Assembly: GCF_001552275.1 (NCBI RefSeq)
Contig: NZ_BCQW01000013.1
Coordinates: 23,060 to 87,059 of the forward strand
Reading direction: 5' to 3'
Origin: Amphibacillus sediminis NBRC 103570
GTDB lineage: Bacteria; Bacillota; Bacilli; Bacillales; Amphibacillaceae
DNA length: 64,000 nt
The notes below the pieces were generated by a model. That model was not told where the DNA came from. It saw only the letters and a program-made list of their open reading frames with translations, and ran no database searches. A program made the position numbers and the translations under genes. The number at the start of each line of letters is the position of its first letter. Position 1 is the first letter of the stretch. This document shows, in pieces, positions 35,799-44,088 of this stretch.

Positions 35799-36728
35799 TT
35801 AGTTAAAAATGATTGTTTTACACCAATCTAGAATTGCCTGCATCACCTGATCACGGTTTAATTCGAACAGCATCTCATGTCTCCCATTAGCATATAGCTG
35901 ACAGTCTATCCGCTTAACTCCCATTTTTCGATAGCTATTTATCACAGCTGTTACTCCTTTGCCATGTTTCCCAACTGGATCACGTTCCCCACTAATAAAA
36001 AACAACGGTAGATTACGATTAATTTTTTCCATTTCTCTTAAGCGGTGAATTCGAGCTAAACCGGTCAATAAATCATCGTAGAATCCGGCTGTTGCAATAT
36101 GACCACAAAAGGGGTCATCAATATAAGTCTGGACAGCTGAAGGATCGCTGCTCAGCCAATCGTAGTCAGATTTTATTTCGGTAATACCTTTGTTATATTG
36201 ACCAAATGTTAGTTTGTGTAAAAGAGGGCTAGGGTGTTTAGAGCCATAACGTTTTTTTTGCCAGCGCGCAATCCATCGCCCAAATGCACCAAGCACACCA
36301 GGGTCACCTGCTGTTCCTGATAAAATAACCGCATCTACCTGATTTGAATAACGCTGAATAAAGCGTCGCGTTACGAATGAGCCCATACTATGTCCGAGCA
36401 TAATAATCGGTAGATTCGGAGCTTCCGAACGAATAAAAGCATTTATTTCATTTACATCATCAACCACTCGTTCGAACCCTTCATTTTCAGAGAAAAACCC
36501 CATTATCCCCATTTTTTCTCCTGTTTGACCATGCCCACGTTGATCATGAGCGTAAACGAGTATGCCGTGATGGTTTAGGAAGTGAGCAAATTGATGATAT
36601 CGTCCACTATGTTCGGCCATACCGTGGATAATATGGATAATAGCCTTTGGCTTGGTAGTCTTAGTTGTCCATTTTCTTAAAAAAATAGTTTGCTGATCTG
36701 ACATTGTTAACCAAACATGCTTTGACAT
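35799..36728 (-). CDS. Alpha/beta-hydrolase, lysophospholipase/monoacylglycerol lipase type
   Basis: 309 residues, Hydrolase_4 family. HGMAEHSGRYHQFA and HDQRGHG near the N-terminus, nucleophile Ser in LGHSMGS, acid Asp in SGERDPVG, His in NGRHEML. Relatives hydrolyse monoacylglycerols or lysophospholipids. Cytoplasmic, no signal. ATG after AAAGGGAG. Single gene; about 50 bp upstream lies the right end of repeat A copy 8, oriented toward it, with TATAAT directly at that end. Confidence 0.88.
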   Translation of the reverse strand: MSKHVWLTMSDQQTIFLRKWTTKTTKPKAIIHIIHGMAEHSGRYHQFAHFLNHHGILVYAHDQRGHGQTGEKMGIMGFFSENEGFERVVDDVNEINAFIRSEAPNLPIIMLGHSMGSFVTRRFIQRYSNQVDAVILSGTAGDPGVLGAFGRWIARWQKKRYGSKHPSPLLHKLTFGQYNKGITEIKSDYDWLSSDPSAVQTYIDDPFCGHIATAGFYDDLLTGLARIHRLREMEKINRNLPLFFISGERDPVGKHGKGVTAVINSYRKMGVKRIDCQLYANGRHEMLFELNRDQVMQAILDWCKTIIFN

Positions 36729-36777
36729 TATTGCTCAGCTCCCTTTCAATTTCTGTTTTATAAGATTTAATTATAAT

Positions 36778-37027
36778 ATAAAGTGAAACTTCGTTCAGTG
36801 GGGGGCGACGCATAGGATGTGCTTGTGCGGATGTTGCGACACGACGTTGTGAACTTAGTCAGCTTCCTCCATCTCCCACTGAACGTTAGTTGAACCAATT
36901 TGACCGTTACTGGCTGTTGGATTTCCCACTTAGACATGACGTGTGCCCTTATTTCTTGAAGTGGGAGGCTTACAAAAGCCCTTCGATGAGGCGAGTAATC
37001 GCAGCCCCAGCCAGTTATACTGCGATA
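36778..37027 (-). repeat. Family A structured repeat, copy 8 (reverse)
   Basis: Full length. On the minus strand it reads TTTTTTTAT|CGCAGTATAACTGGCTGGGG to AGTTTCACTTTAT, with CTCCCACTTCAAG / TAAGTGGGA and GTTCAGTGGGAG / CCCCCACTGAAC stems. The left flank is a 7-T run. Confidence 0.87.
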
Positions 37028-37530
37028 AAAAAAGCAAGCCATGGAGGGGTAGACCTTAGTCACGCAAGAAAAAAATTTATACTTTAAAAGGTTAAAAGTG
37101 ATTAGACAGTTCATAGCAGGGTTACAAGACTCGTAGGGTCCTAGTCTACTAGTATGATGTAAGAATAGATTCTTTCCATGCTAACTTGTATTAAAAATTG
37201 AAGTTAGTGTGAGCTATTGTGTTAGGAGAAAGACGGTAATGTTAAGTGGAAAGGTACAGATTTTTGCTGTTATGATTTCAAAATGGGGTAGGGATGTCTG
37301 CCTTGTACAAATAAACAGGTTTTGCAAGATTGATGATCTTAAAAAACATCATGTATAGCTGGACGTCAAGCTATTTTGTGCTATCAATGTTATCAGTAAA
37401 TGCGAAAGGGATTGAGCTCGGTTATAAAATAGTGTGTACCAAATCACTCATACCCAGTTTGACCGATTTTTACCTATGGTCAAACTGGATTCTTATGTAT
37501 TCAGCGTTCATTCATATTTTACTCAATCGT
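37028..37530. other. Intergenic gap, ~500 bp
   Basis: No supportable gene; an open frame at 37330-37605 has no ribosome site and overlaps the GntR gene. The only clear structure is the palindrome at 37454-37488. Confidence 0.35.
37454..37488. terminator. Perfect 11-bp inverted repeat, possible terminator of the GntR gene
   Basis: CCAGTTTGACC, 13-base loop, GGTCAAACTGG, about 45 bp past the end of the minus-strand GntR gene. No strong T-run in either direction, so an operator or other role is also possible. Confidence 0.4.
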
Positions 37531-38247
37531 TTATCCTTTGGTCGAAATAAATTTAAAGGCATATTTATTAGGGTGGTAATAAACATTGGAGTATTCAAAG
37601 GTTAGTCCATCTTGGAAGGTAGCAAAAGCCTTTAAAAAGAGTAAAGGTTGATGTTCATTCAAGTTAAAGATTTGCTTAAGCTCTTCGTTTGGCAAGATAG
37701 GTACTAACTCGCCATAGCGTTTATCGATCACATGCCCCTTCTTTTCAATATAATCATATTTTGATTTTTTCATTACCTCAACAGATAAATCAGGAAAAAG
37801 CTCTACAGGTAAATATGACTCCTCAAGAATTAAAGGTTCTTTATCGGCAAGTCTTAGTCGTTTAATATAATAAACTTGCTTATCCTCAGAAAGGGTCAAT
37901 ATCTCCTTGACATCACTCGGTGGAAGCATTAGCTTGAATTCAATAATTTCATTTGATGGTGTGTTATCGAGGGCTCCCATTTCCTCCGTAAACCCTTGAA
38001 GTCTAAAGATATTATGTTGAATCTTGTCATGACTAATATATGTTCCACTTCCTTGAACACTATAAAGCAATCCTTCATCAATTAGAATTTTTAATGCCTG
38101 TCTAATCGTCACTCGGCTTACTTCGTACATTTTTACCAGCTTACTTTCCGGTGGAATAGCATCACCGTGCTCTAAACCACTATTTAAAATATCATTCTTC
38201 AATTTGTTTGCAATTTGTTTATATAAAGGCAATGAATTGTTTAACAT
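37531..38247 (-). CDS. GntR/HutC-family transcriptional regulator with UTRA domain
   Basis: 238 residues. N-terminal winged helix (about 5-70; LPLYKQIANKLKNDI, VSRVTIRQALKIL) and a C-terminal UTRA sensor domain (about 90-235; VYYIKRLRL, EESYLPVELFP) that in the family binds phosphosugars. ATG after AAAGGTGA. Divergent from the GH4/deacetylase/PTS genes, so it is the likely local repressor responding to a sugar phosphate from that pathway. Confidence 0.92.
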   Translation of the reverse strand: MLNNSLPLYKQIANKLKNDILNSGLEHGDAIPPESKLVKMYEVSRVTIRQALKILIDEGLLYSVQGSGTYISHDKIQHNIFRLQGFTEEMGALDNTPSNEIIEFKLMLPPSDVKEILTLSEDKQVYYIKRLRLADKEPLILEESYLPVELFPDLSVEVMKKSKYDYIEKKGHVIDKRYGELVPILPNEELKQIFNLNEHQPLLFLKAFATFQDGLTFEYSNVYYHPNKYAFKFISTKG

Positions 38248-38317
38248 GTGTTGTTCACCTTTCTCATTTCATTAAACTCAGTTTATCATGTTCAATCCAT
38301 GATTCAAAGTGATAATT

Positions 38318-38370
38318 TTTGTATTAGATTTGTATTGATTAAACTTTATATTGGTGTTATATTTGTATTA
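38318..38370 (+). promoter_or_regulatory. Three TTTGTATT direct repeats over the GH4 promoter
   Basis: TTTGTATT at 38318, 38329 and 38362, spaced 11 and 33 bp (one and three helical turns). They overlap a candidate promoter TTGATT (38335) - 16 bp - TTATAT (38357). Candidate sites for the divergent GntR protein. Confidence 0.45.
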
Positions 38371-38395
38371 ACAGGAGGAGAAAGGGGCTACAAAC

Positions 38396-39721
38396 ATGAA
38401 AAAGAACCGATTAGTGATCGTTGGTGCAGGGAGTACCTATACGCTTGGAATGGTTATGAGTTTAATTGCTGAAAAAGAAAATTTTCCGTTACAAAGTTTG
38501 ACGTTTTATGATACGGATGCTGAGCGTCAGAATAGAGTCGCTCTAGCTACCAAAGTGATACTAGCAGAGCAATATCCAGAGTTGGAAACATTCAACTATA
38601 CGACATCTAAACAAGAAGCATTCCAGAACATTGATGTTGCATTTATTCAGATTCGTACAGGTGGGCTGGCTATGCGAGAGATGGATGAAAAAATTCCTTT
38701 ATCATATGGGGTAGTAGGACAAGAAACATGCGGTCCTGGTGGGATGGCCTATGGCCTGCGTTCGATCAAAGATATGATTGAACTTGTTAACGATATACGA
38801 CAATTTGCACCAGAGGCTTGGATCTTAAATTATACGAATCCAGCTGCTATTGTTGCCGATGCTCTTCAGAGAATTTTTCCAAATGACCAGAAAATCCTCA
38901 ATATTTGTGATATGCCAATTGCCATTATGCATAGCTATGCAGACATGTTAGATAAGGATGTATGGGATTTAGTTCCTTCTTATTTTGGCTTAAATCACTT
39001 TGGCTGGTTTACAAAGATAGAAGACAAATCAGGGCAAGATTTAACCGAATTAATCAAAGACAAAATGATCAAAGAGGGGTTCAAGCCTACCGATAATGAG
39101 ATAGCCAATGATGAATCTTGGCAGAAAACATTCGCGCAAGCACGACAAATGTTAATTGACTTTCCTGATTACTTACCAAACACATATTTACAATATTATC
39201 TGTATCCAAACCAATTAGCACAGAAAGAACAAATAGATAATACACGGGCTCGTCAAGTAATCAACGGTCGTCAAAAGCGTGTTCACCAGCTTTGTGAGCA
39301 AATTACAGCTGATCAATCGACAGCTAATGTAGAGCTTGAAGTGGATGTTCATGGTATCTATATGGTCAAAGCAGCTGCATCACTTATCTATAATCTTAAT
39401 GAGATCTACATTGTGATGGTTGAAAACAAGGGAGTTATTTCAAATATCCCTGAAGATGCCATGGTTGAAGTACCAGCCCTCTTAACTGTTAATGGCTTAA
39501 AACCTTTAGCGGTTGGCCAAATTCCAACATTCCATAAAGGCTTAATTGAAGGGCAATTAGCATATGAAAAGCTTGTTGTTGATGCTTATTTTGAAGGAAG
39601 CTATAGTAAGGCTCTGCAAGCCTTAACCCTAAATCGGACTGTTGTAAATGCAGATACAGCTAGATCAATCCTAAATGATTTAATTGAAGCCAATCAAGGA
39701 TATTGGCCGACATTAAAATAA
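38396..39721 (+). CDS. GH4 6-phospho-alpha-glucosidase (GlvA/MalA-like)
   Basis: 441 residues, the NAD- and Mn-dependent glycosidase family 4. NAD motif VGAGSTYT at the N-terminus, YGVVGQETCGPGG, and metal/catalytic ICDMP. In GH4 a CDMP motif marks 6-phospho-alpha-glucosidases, while CNVP/CNIP marks the beta enzymes, so maltose-6'-phosphate or a similar alpha-glucoside-6-phosphate is the expected substrate. The C-terminus (MVEVPALL, LIEANQGYWP) also follows GlvA. ATG with GGAGGAGAAAGG. First gene of an operon with a deacetylase and a PTS permease. Confidence 0.9.
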   Translation: MKKNRLVIVGAGSTYTLGMVMSLIAEKENFPLQSLTFYDTDAERQNRVALATKVILAEQYPELETFNYTTSKQEAFQNIDVAFIQIRTGGLAMREMDEKIPLSYGVVGQETCGPGGMAYGLRSIKDMIELVNDIRQFAPEAWILNYTNPAAIVADALQRIFPNDQKILNICDMPIAIMHSYADMLDKDVWDLVPSYFGLNHFGWFTKIEDKSGQDLTELIKDKMIKEGFKPTDNEIANDESWQKTFAQARQMLIDFPDYLPNTYLQYYLYPNQLAQKEQIDNTRARQVINGRQKRVHQLCEQITADQSTANVELEVDVHGIYMVKAAASLIYNLNEIYIVMVENKGVISNIPEDAMVEVPALLTVNGLKPLAVGQIPTFHKGLIEGQLAYEKLVVDAYFEGSYSKALQALTLNRTVVNADTARSILNDLIEANQGYWPTLK

Positions 39722-39745
39722 AGATAATCATGAGGAGGTGAGAAG

Positions 39746-40477
39746 ATGAAACGAATCATTATAAATGCAGATGACTTTGGCTATTCACGATCGGTTAACT
39801 TTGGCATTATCGACGCACATGTCGAAGGTGTCTTAACATCGACAACCTTAATGACTAACATGCCGGGGGCAGAACATGCCTATCAATTGGCGAAGGCACA
39901 TCCTGATCTTGGTGTGGGTGTCCATTTAACCTTAACTTGTGGTAAACCTTTATTGGATAGCCACCACACTCTAGTCGATGCAGAAGGGCAATTTAAAAAG
40001 CTCTATCATTACAAACAGCTCTTTCATGTTGATCAAGAAGAATTATATAACGAATGGAAGACTCAGATTGAGGCGTTTTTTAACGCCGGCCTACAGCCAA
40101 CTCATTTAGATAGTCATCATCATGTCAACAATTTAGAACCTGTTCTTCCCGTGTTTAAACGTTTAGCTAAGGAATATGGGTTGCCAGTACGACACAATTT
40201 CCCCAACCCAAAGGATGACGGCTTAGTTTCAACCGATTATTTTGAGTATAATCCAGAGATTTTAATCGCTCAGCCTGAAACGATTATAGCACAGTATCAA
40301 GCGTATCAAACGATAGAGGTTATGTGTCACCCTGCCTATTTGGATAAGTCTGTAATGACAGGCTCCTCTTATGCGACACCTAGGCTAGAAGAATTAGATA
40401 TGCTCATGCATCCAAATACCAAGGAAAAGCTTCAGCATTCTGAGAATTTCGAATTAATAACTTATCGTGATCTTTGA
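39746..40477 (+). CDS. YdjC/ChbG-family carbohydrate deacetylase
   Basis: 243 residues. The N-terminal NADDFGYSRSVNFGI metal motif (Asp-Asp), GVGVHLTLT, and HLDSHHHV are the family's metal sites. ChbG of E. coli removes an acetyl group from chitooligosaccharide-6-phosphates before a GH4 enzyme acts; here it sits between a GH4 alpha-type enzyme and a PTS permease, implying that an acetylated glucoside phosphate is processed (inference). ATG after AGGAGGTGAG, 24 bp behind the GH4 gene. Confidence 0.9.
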   Translation: MKRIIINADDFGYSRSVNFGIIDAHVEGVLTSTTLMTNMPGAEHAYQLAKAHPDLGVGVHLTLTCGKPLLDSHHTLVDAEGQFKKLYHYKQLFHVDQEELYNEWKTQIEAFFNAGLQPTHLDSHHHVNNLEPVLPVFKRLAKEYGLPVRHNFPNPKDDGLVSTDYFEYNPEILIAQPETIIAQYQAYQTIEVMCHPAYLDKSVMTGSSYATPRLEELDMLMHPNTKEKLQHSENFELITYRDL

Positions 40478-40517
40478 ACCTCTCATGATTAAAATCACGT
40501 ACTGTCTTGATTATATT

Positions 40518-40562
40518 TGTTTCGGTTGATTAGCATAGCTAAGGCTATACTTTAACCGAAGC
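40518..40562 (+). promoter_or_regulatory. Intercistronic stem-loop before the PTS gene
   Basis: GTTTCGGTT pairs with AACCGAAGC, with an inner ATAGC-taag-GCTAT stem. No T-run, so an mRNA stability or attenuation element is more likely than a terminator. Confidence 0.45.
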
Positions 40563-40628
40563 CGATTCATCTACAGACTGAAGTCACGAGTATTCTAGGC
40601 TATTTGATAAAAGAAAGGGGTTAAAAAA

Positions 40629-42029
40629 ATGAAACGATTCATGCAAACTTTAGGAAAATCGATGTTAATTCCAATTGTCGCCATGCCGATTGCCGGTATC
40701 TTATTTCGATTAAGTGCTTCGGATTTATTAGATATTCCCTTATTTCAGGCTGCTGGTGCTATTTTTAATCATATGACAGTGCTCATTGCAATTGGGGTAG
40801 CAATGGGGTTAGCCAAAACAAAAGACAAAGGAATTCCAGCCCTAACAGGTTTCTTAGCGATTACGGTTTTGAATGAAGGACTAGCTATTATGAATCCAGA
40901 CTTAGACATGGGGGTATTTGGTGGAGTCATTAGTGGTATTTTAGCAGCGATCGTCTATAATCGCTTCAAAGAAACAAAGCTACCCAATATGTTTGCCTTT
41001 TTCGGTGGTGAAAAGCTTCCAATTACGATCATTATCCTACTGATGATCCCAGTTGCTGGTCTGTTTTCGATGATCTGGCCTTATGCTCAGCAAGGAATTG
41101 ATCTATTTGCTCAATCATTAGTCGGGTTAGGAGCTCTTGGCGTATTTATTTTTGGCTTCTTGAATCGTTTTTTACTTCCATTTGGTTTACATCATGTCAT
41201 TAATACTTATATCTATTTCGGACTTGGTAGCTATGAGACAAGTACCGGAGAGGTGGTAACAGGTGAAATTACGCGCTTCTTAAATGGTGACGCAAGTGCT
41301 GGGTACTTCCTTGGTGGATTTTTCGTTGTGATGATTTTTGGAGTTCCTGCCATTGCTTTCGCTATTGCACGAGCTGCTAAAAAAGAAAAGCTGGCAGAAA
41401 CAAAAGCCTTGATGAGTTCTGGGGGATTGACCTCTATAATTGCTGGTATTACGGAGCCAATTGAATTTACTTTTATCTTTACCTCACCGCTGCTCTATTT
41501 TATTCATTCGGTATATACTGGATTGGCAGCCGCAACATTGTATTTATTAAATATTCGAATTGGCTTTTCTTGGGGTGGAAGTGTACTTGACTATATGTTA
41601 AACCTCGGATTATCTAATAATGGTTTATTATTAATACCAGTTGGATTGGCTTTTGCTGTCCTGTACTATTTTACTTTTTATTATCTCATTCTAAAGCGAA
41701 ACATTAAAGTAGTAGGTCGAGAAGATGACGCTACCTTTGCTGAGCAAGCAACTGAAAATGAACAAAACTTAAGGCTAAGCCATAACAAGCTAGATTATAT
41801 GGCGAAAAAGATTGTTGATTATGTGGGTGGCAAAGAAAATGTAACCGATTACGAAAACTGCATGACACGTTTACGCCTTGTGCTAAAAGATACCTCTATT
41901 GTTGATGAAGAAAAAATTAAGCAAACAGGAGCTCATGGTGTTGTAAAAATTGATCAACATCATGTACAAATTATTATCGGACCAGAAGCAGGTTCGGTAC
42001 TAGCTGAATTTAAGAAGTATGTTGACTAG
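40629..42029 (+). CDS. PTS transporter subunit IICB, glucose/alpha-glucoside/GlcNAc family
   Basis: 466 residues. A EIIC domain of about ten helices (about 1-365; includes GITEPIEFTF, the conserved substrate-site loop) followed by an EIIB domain with phospho-Cys in NCMTRLRLVLKD (about 418). No EIIA domain, so it must use a shared IIA. Position after a 6-phospho-alpha-glucosidase suggests uptake and phosphorylation of an alpha-glucoside or amino-sugar disaccharide. ATG after AAAGGGG. Confidence 0.9.
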   Translation: MKRFMQTLGKSMLIPIVAMPIAGILFRLSASDLLDIPLFQAAGAIFNHMTVLIAIGVAMGLAKTKDKGIPALTGFLAITVLNEGLAIMNPDLDMGVFGGVISGILAAIVYNRFKETKLPNMFAFFGGEKLPITIIILLMIPVAGLFSMIWPYAQQGIDLFAQSLVGLGALGVFIFGFLNRFLLPFGLHHVINTYIYFGLGSYETSTGEVVTGEITRFLNGDASAGYFLGGFFVVMIFGVPAIAFAIARAAKKEKLAETKALMSSGGLTSIIAGITEPIEFTFIFTSPLLYFIHSVYTGLAAATLYLLNIRIGFSWGGSVLDYMLNLGLSNNGLLLIPVGLAFAVLYYFTFYYLILKRNIKVVGREDDATFAEQATENEQNLRLSHNKLDYMAKKIVDYVGGKENVTDYENCMTRLRLVLKDTSIVDEEKIKQTGAHGVVKIDQHHVQIIIGPEAGSVLAEFKKYVD

Positions 42030-42047
42030 TACAAAGGATAAAATCAT

Positions 42048-42240
42048 TTAACTTCATTCAGTGGAAGCCTTCCACTTCTATAAGAGGTGAGATAAATGCC
42101 TATCTGTATTCCATTTAGCGGAGGGGACAACTCCCAACTGAATTAAGTCAATGGCTCTGGCGGATGCTGAATATTTCCAGATGGAATGTATCGAGTAAAG
42201 CGCGATAAAATCTGAGCACGGATAGGCCAAGACAGATTGG
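42048..42240 (+). repeat. Family B repeat, copy 4 (longest)
   Basis: TTAACTTCATTCAGTGGAAG...TTCCACTTCTA, a middle segment CCATTTAGCGGAGG, then GGCGGATGCTGAATATTTCC...GCGATAAAATCTG...GATAGGCCAAG, matching the 2079 copy in order. This is the only member of either family right of 37 kb. Confidence 0.55.
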
Positions 42241-42329
42241 GTAATATCTTGAGCGAATCGAATATGTCTTGATTTACTGGTAAGTGAAGTAAGTTGGTCG
42301 ATGACACGATGTTTACAACTTAATTAGCT

Positions 42330-42381
42330 AATTAACAAACCTCCGAACAAGCACAATGGCTAGCTCGGAGGTTTGTTGATT
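42330..42381. terminator. Bidirectional terminator
   Basis: AATTAACAAACCTCCGA pairs with TCGGAGGTTTGTTGATT (one G-U). It lies between the PTS gene (plus) and the GH32 gene (minus). Confidence 0.7.
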
Positions 42382-42529
42382 AAATTTGACTTTTGTCCCC
42401 TTATCTAATAGGTAAATGCATAAGGAACTTAACTGAAAACACTAATCTATCCATGCGCGTATCCGATTTGTATCTGCCCACTGTTTCGCTGACGCTGAGT
42501 TGTTCCAATTGCTTTTCAACCTCTACCTT

Positions 42530-43942
42530 TTAAGGTTCGATGGCTAGATTCCCCTCTATGGAAATAATGGCCCATTGATTACCCTGAGCACGATACATTC
42601 GATTAGAAAGAGCTACTTTGTTGTCTAAATACAGAACGACGATATCATCTTCTAAAACTAATTTGATCTCAACATCTGATTGATTTGAATAATTAAAAGG
42701 CATCTCAGTTTCTGGTGGATAGTTTTCAGCTACGTCTAAAGGGCGATTATAGAAGGCCACTGTGTTTAATTCAGTATCGAAAACAATATTTAAATTTGAC
42801 TGATCTTGTTCACTATTAAACTGGAATGCCCATTTCTTCGTTTGCTCATCCAAGTTTACTTTTCCAGAATATAATGTTGTTTCCTCGCCTGGGTCAAATG
42901 ATAAGTGGTCACCTTCAATAATGGTTTGCCTGCTAAAAGGAACGGTGTGAACACGTTTGGATACAGATGTCGGTATAGTCGGATAGAGGTGGTTATTTTC
43001 CTTAACGAGCTCATGAACAGCAAGGTTGCCAGCCCAATTGTAAGTGTGTTGGTCATTGTGTCCTTCTTTAGTTGGAATCCAGCCAACCACGTATAATTGT
43101 TCTCCATCTGTTTCCAATCTCCCGGCATAGAAGCCCGAACTATCCCAATAGTCTAATCCAGTTGGTTTTTCAAATGGTCCATGTACATGATCTGCAACTC
43201 GATAGTGAACGACACGTTGATCCCATTGATCAGAAAACGCCAGATACCATTTTCCCTTAAAAAATACAAGGGAAGGACATTCTAAATTGGAATCGTTTCC
43301 AAAATCGTTTTTAAATAATACCCCTTGCTCATTCCAAGTTTCTAAATCTGTCGAAGTGTAGTGTGCAATAACGCCAGTACCATTTTGTCTGGCTGTAATA
43401 AGCATCCAATATTCACCCGATTCTTGTTCATAAAACACATAAGGATCTCTAAAATCATCAGCTTCATATTGTGAGCTGGCGAAAAACGTATGTTCAGGAT
43501 GTTTTTCCCATTCCAAACCATCTTGGCTAGTGGCATGCATAATCGCTTCTTTTGGAGACAATGAGCCATTATGACCTGTGTAGAAGGCATGATATAAGCC
43601 GTTCTCATCTGTAATAATTGAACCCGTTCCTAAAGCTAACTCTTGATCTTGATGGTCATTAACAAACGGTATAACCTCACCATAGTCCTTATAATTGACA
43701 AAATCAGTAGTGGTCATCAAGCTGAATGGATGAAAACCAATTTGATTATCACGTAAGTCTTCTAAGTAATAAATCATAAATTCTGAACCATTGTAGTAGG
43801 GCATTGGATCTCCAACAAAGCTATCTTTTGATCTTGGATAAACCTTTGTGATCATTTCTGAAGTAAATAACCATCGCTGAATCACCCAAATAACACCACC
43901 AATGAAACAAACAGCTATAGCAATCCAAATGAACTTTTTCAA
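42530..43942 (-). CDS. Membrane-anchored GH32 glycoside hydrolase (fructan/sucrose type)
   Basis: 470 residues. An N-terminal membrane anchor or signal (about 4-26), then a five-bladed propeller with GH32 catalytic blocks in variant form: GDPMPYY (nucleophile Asp; usually NDPNG), DFRDPYVF and ECPSLVFF (acid/base Glu), then a C-terminal beta-sandwich. Extracellular GH32 enzymes cleave levan, inulin or sucrose. No LPxTG, so anchoring would be by the helix. ATG after GGAGG; a cre-like palindrome lies just upstream. Divergent from the first LacI gene. Confidence 0.82.
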   Translation of the reverse strand: MKKFIWIAIAVCFIGGVIWVIQRWLFTSEMITKVYPRSKDSFVGDPMPYYNGSEFMIYYLEDLRDNQIGFHPFSLMTTTDFVNYKDYGEVIPFVNDHQDQELALGTGSIITDENGLYHAFYTGHNGSLSPKEAIMHATSQDGLEWEKHPEHTFFASSQYEADDFRDPYVFYEQESGEYWMLITARQNGTGVIAHYTSTDLETWNEQGVLFKNDFGNDSNLECPSLVFFKGKWYLAFSDQWDQRVVHYRVADHVHGPFEKPTGLDYWDSSGFYAGRLETDGEQLYVVGWIPTKEGHNDQHTYNWAGNLAVHELVKENNHLYPTIPTSVSKRVHTVPFSRQTIIEGDHLSFDPGEETTLYSGKVNLDEQTKKWAFQFNSEQDQSNLNIVFDTELNTVAFYNRPLDVAENYPPETEMPFNYSNQSDVEIKLVLEDDIVVLYLDNKVALSNRMYRAQGNQWAIISIEGNLAIEP

Positions 43943-43959
43943 TAAAATTCCTCCTATTT

Positions 43960-43973
43960 TGGAAACGATTCCA
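43960..43973. promoter_or_regulatory. cre-like / LacI-type palindrome
   Basis: TGGAAACGATTCCA fits the CcpA cre consensus TGNAANCGNTNNCA at all fixed positions. It lies just upstream of the GH32 ribosome site, so it would cause catabolite repression. A LacI-family neighbour could also use it. Confidence 0.6.
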
Positions 43974-44088
43974 TTTTAATATAACATCTTCATACTGATA
44001 TAACAAGTCAAAATTGACTAGAAGAAATTTCAATTATCTTTTATACTAGGTAATGATAAACCATTAAATTGAATCAGAGGGACTACTA

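Noticed and set aside
37330..37605. 91-codon frame upstream of the GntR end
   Set aside because: No ribosome site and it overlaps the real minus-strand GntR gene.
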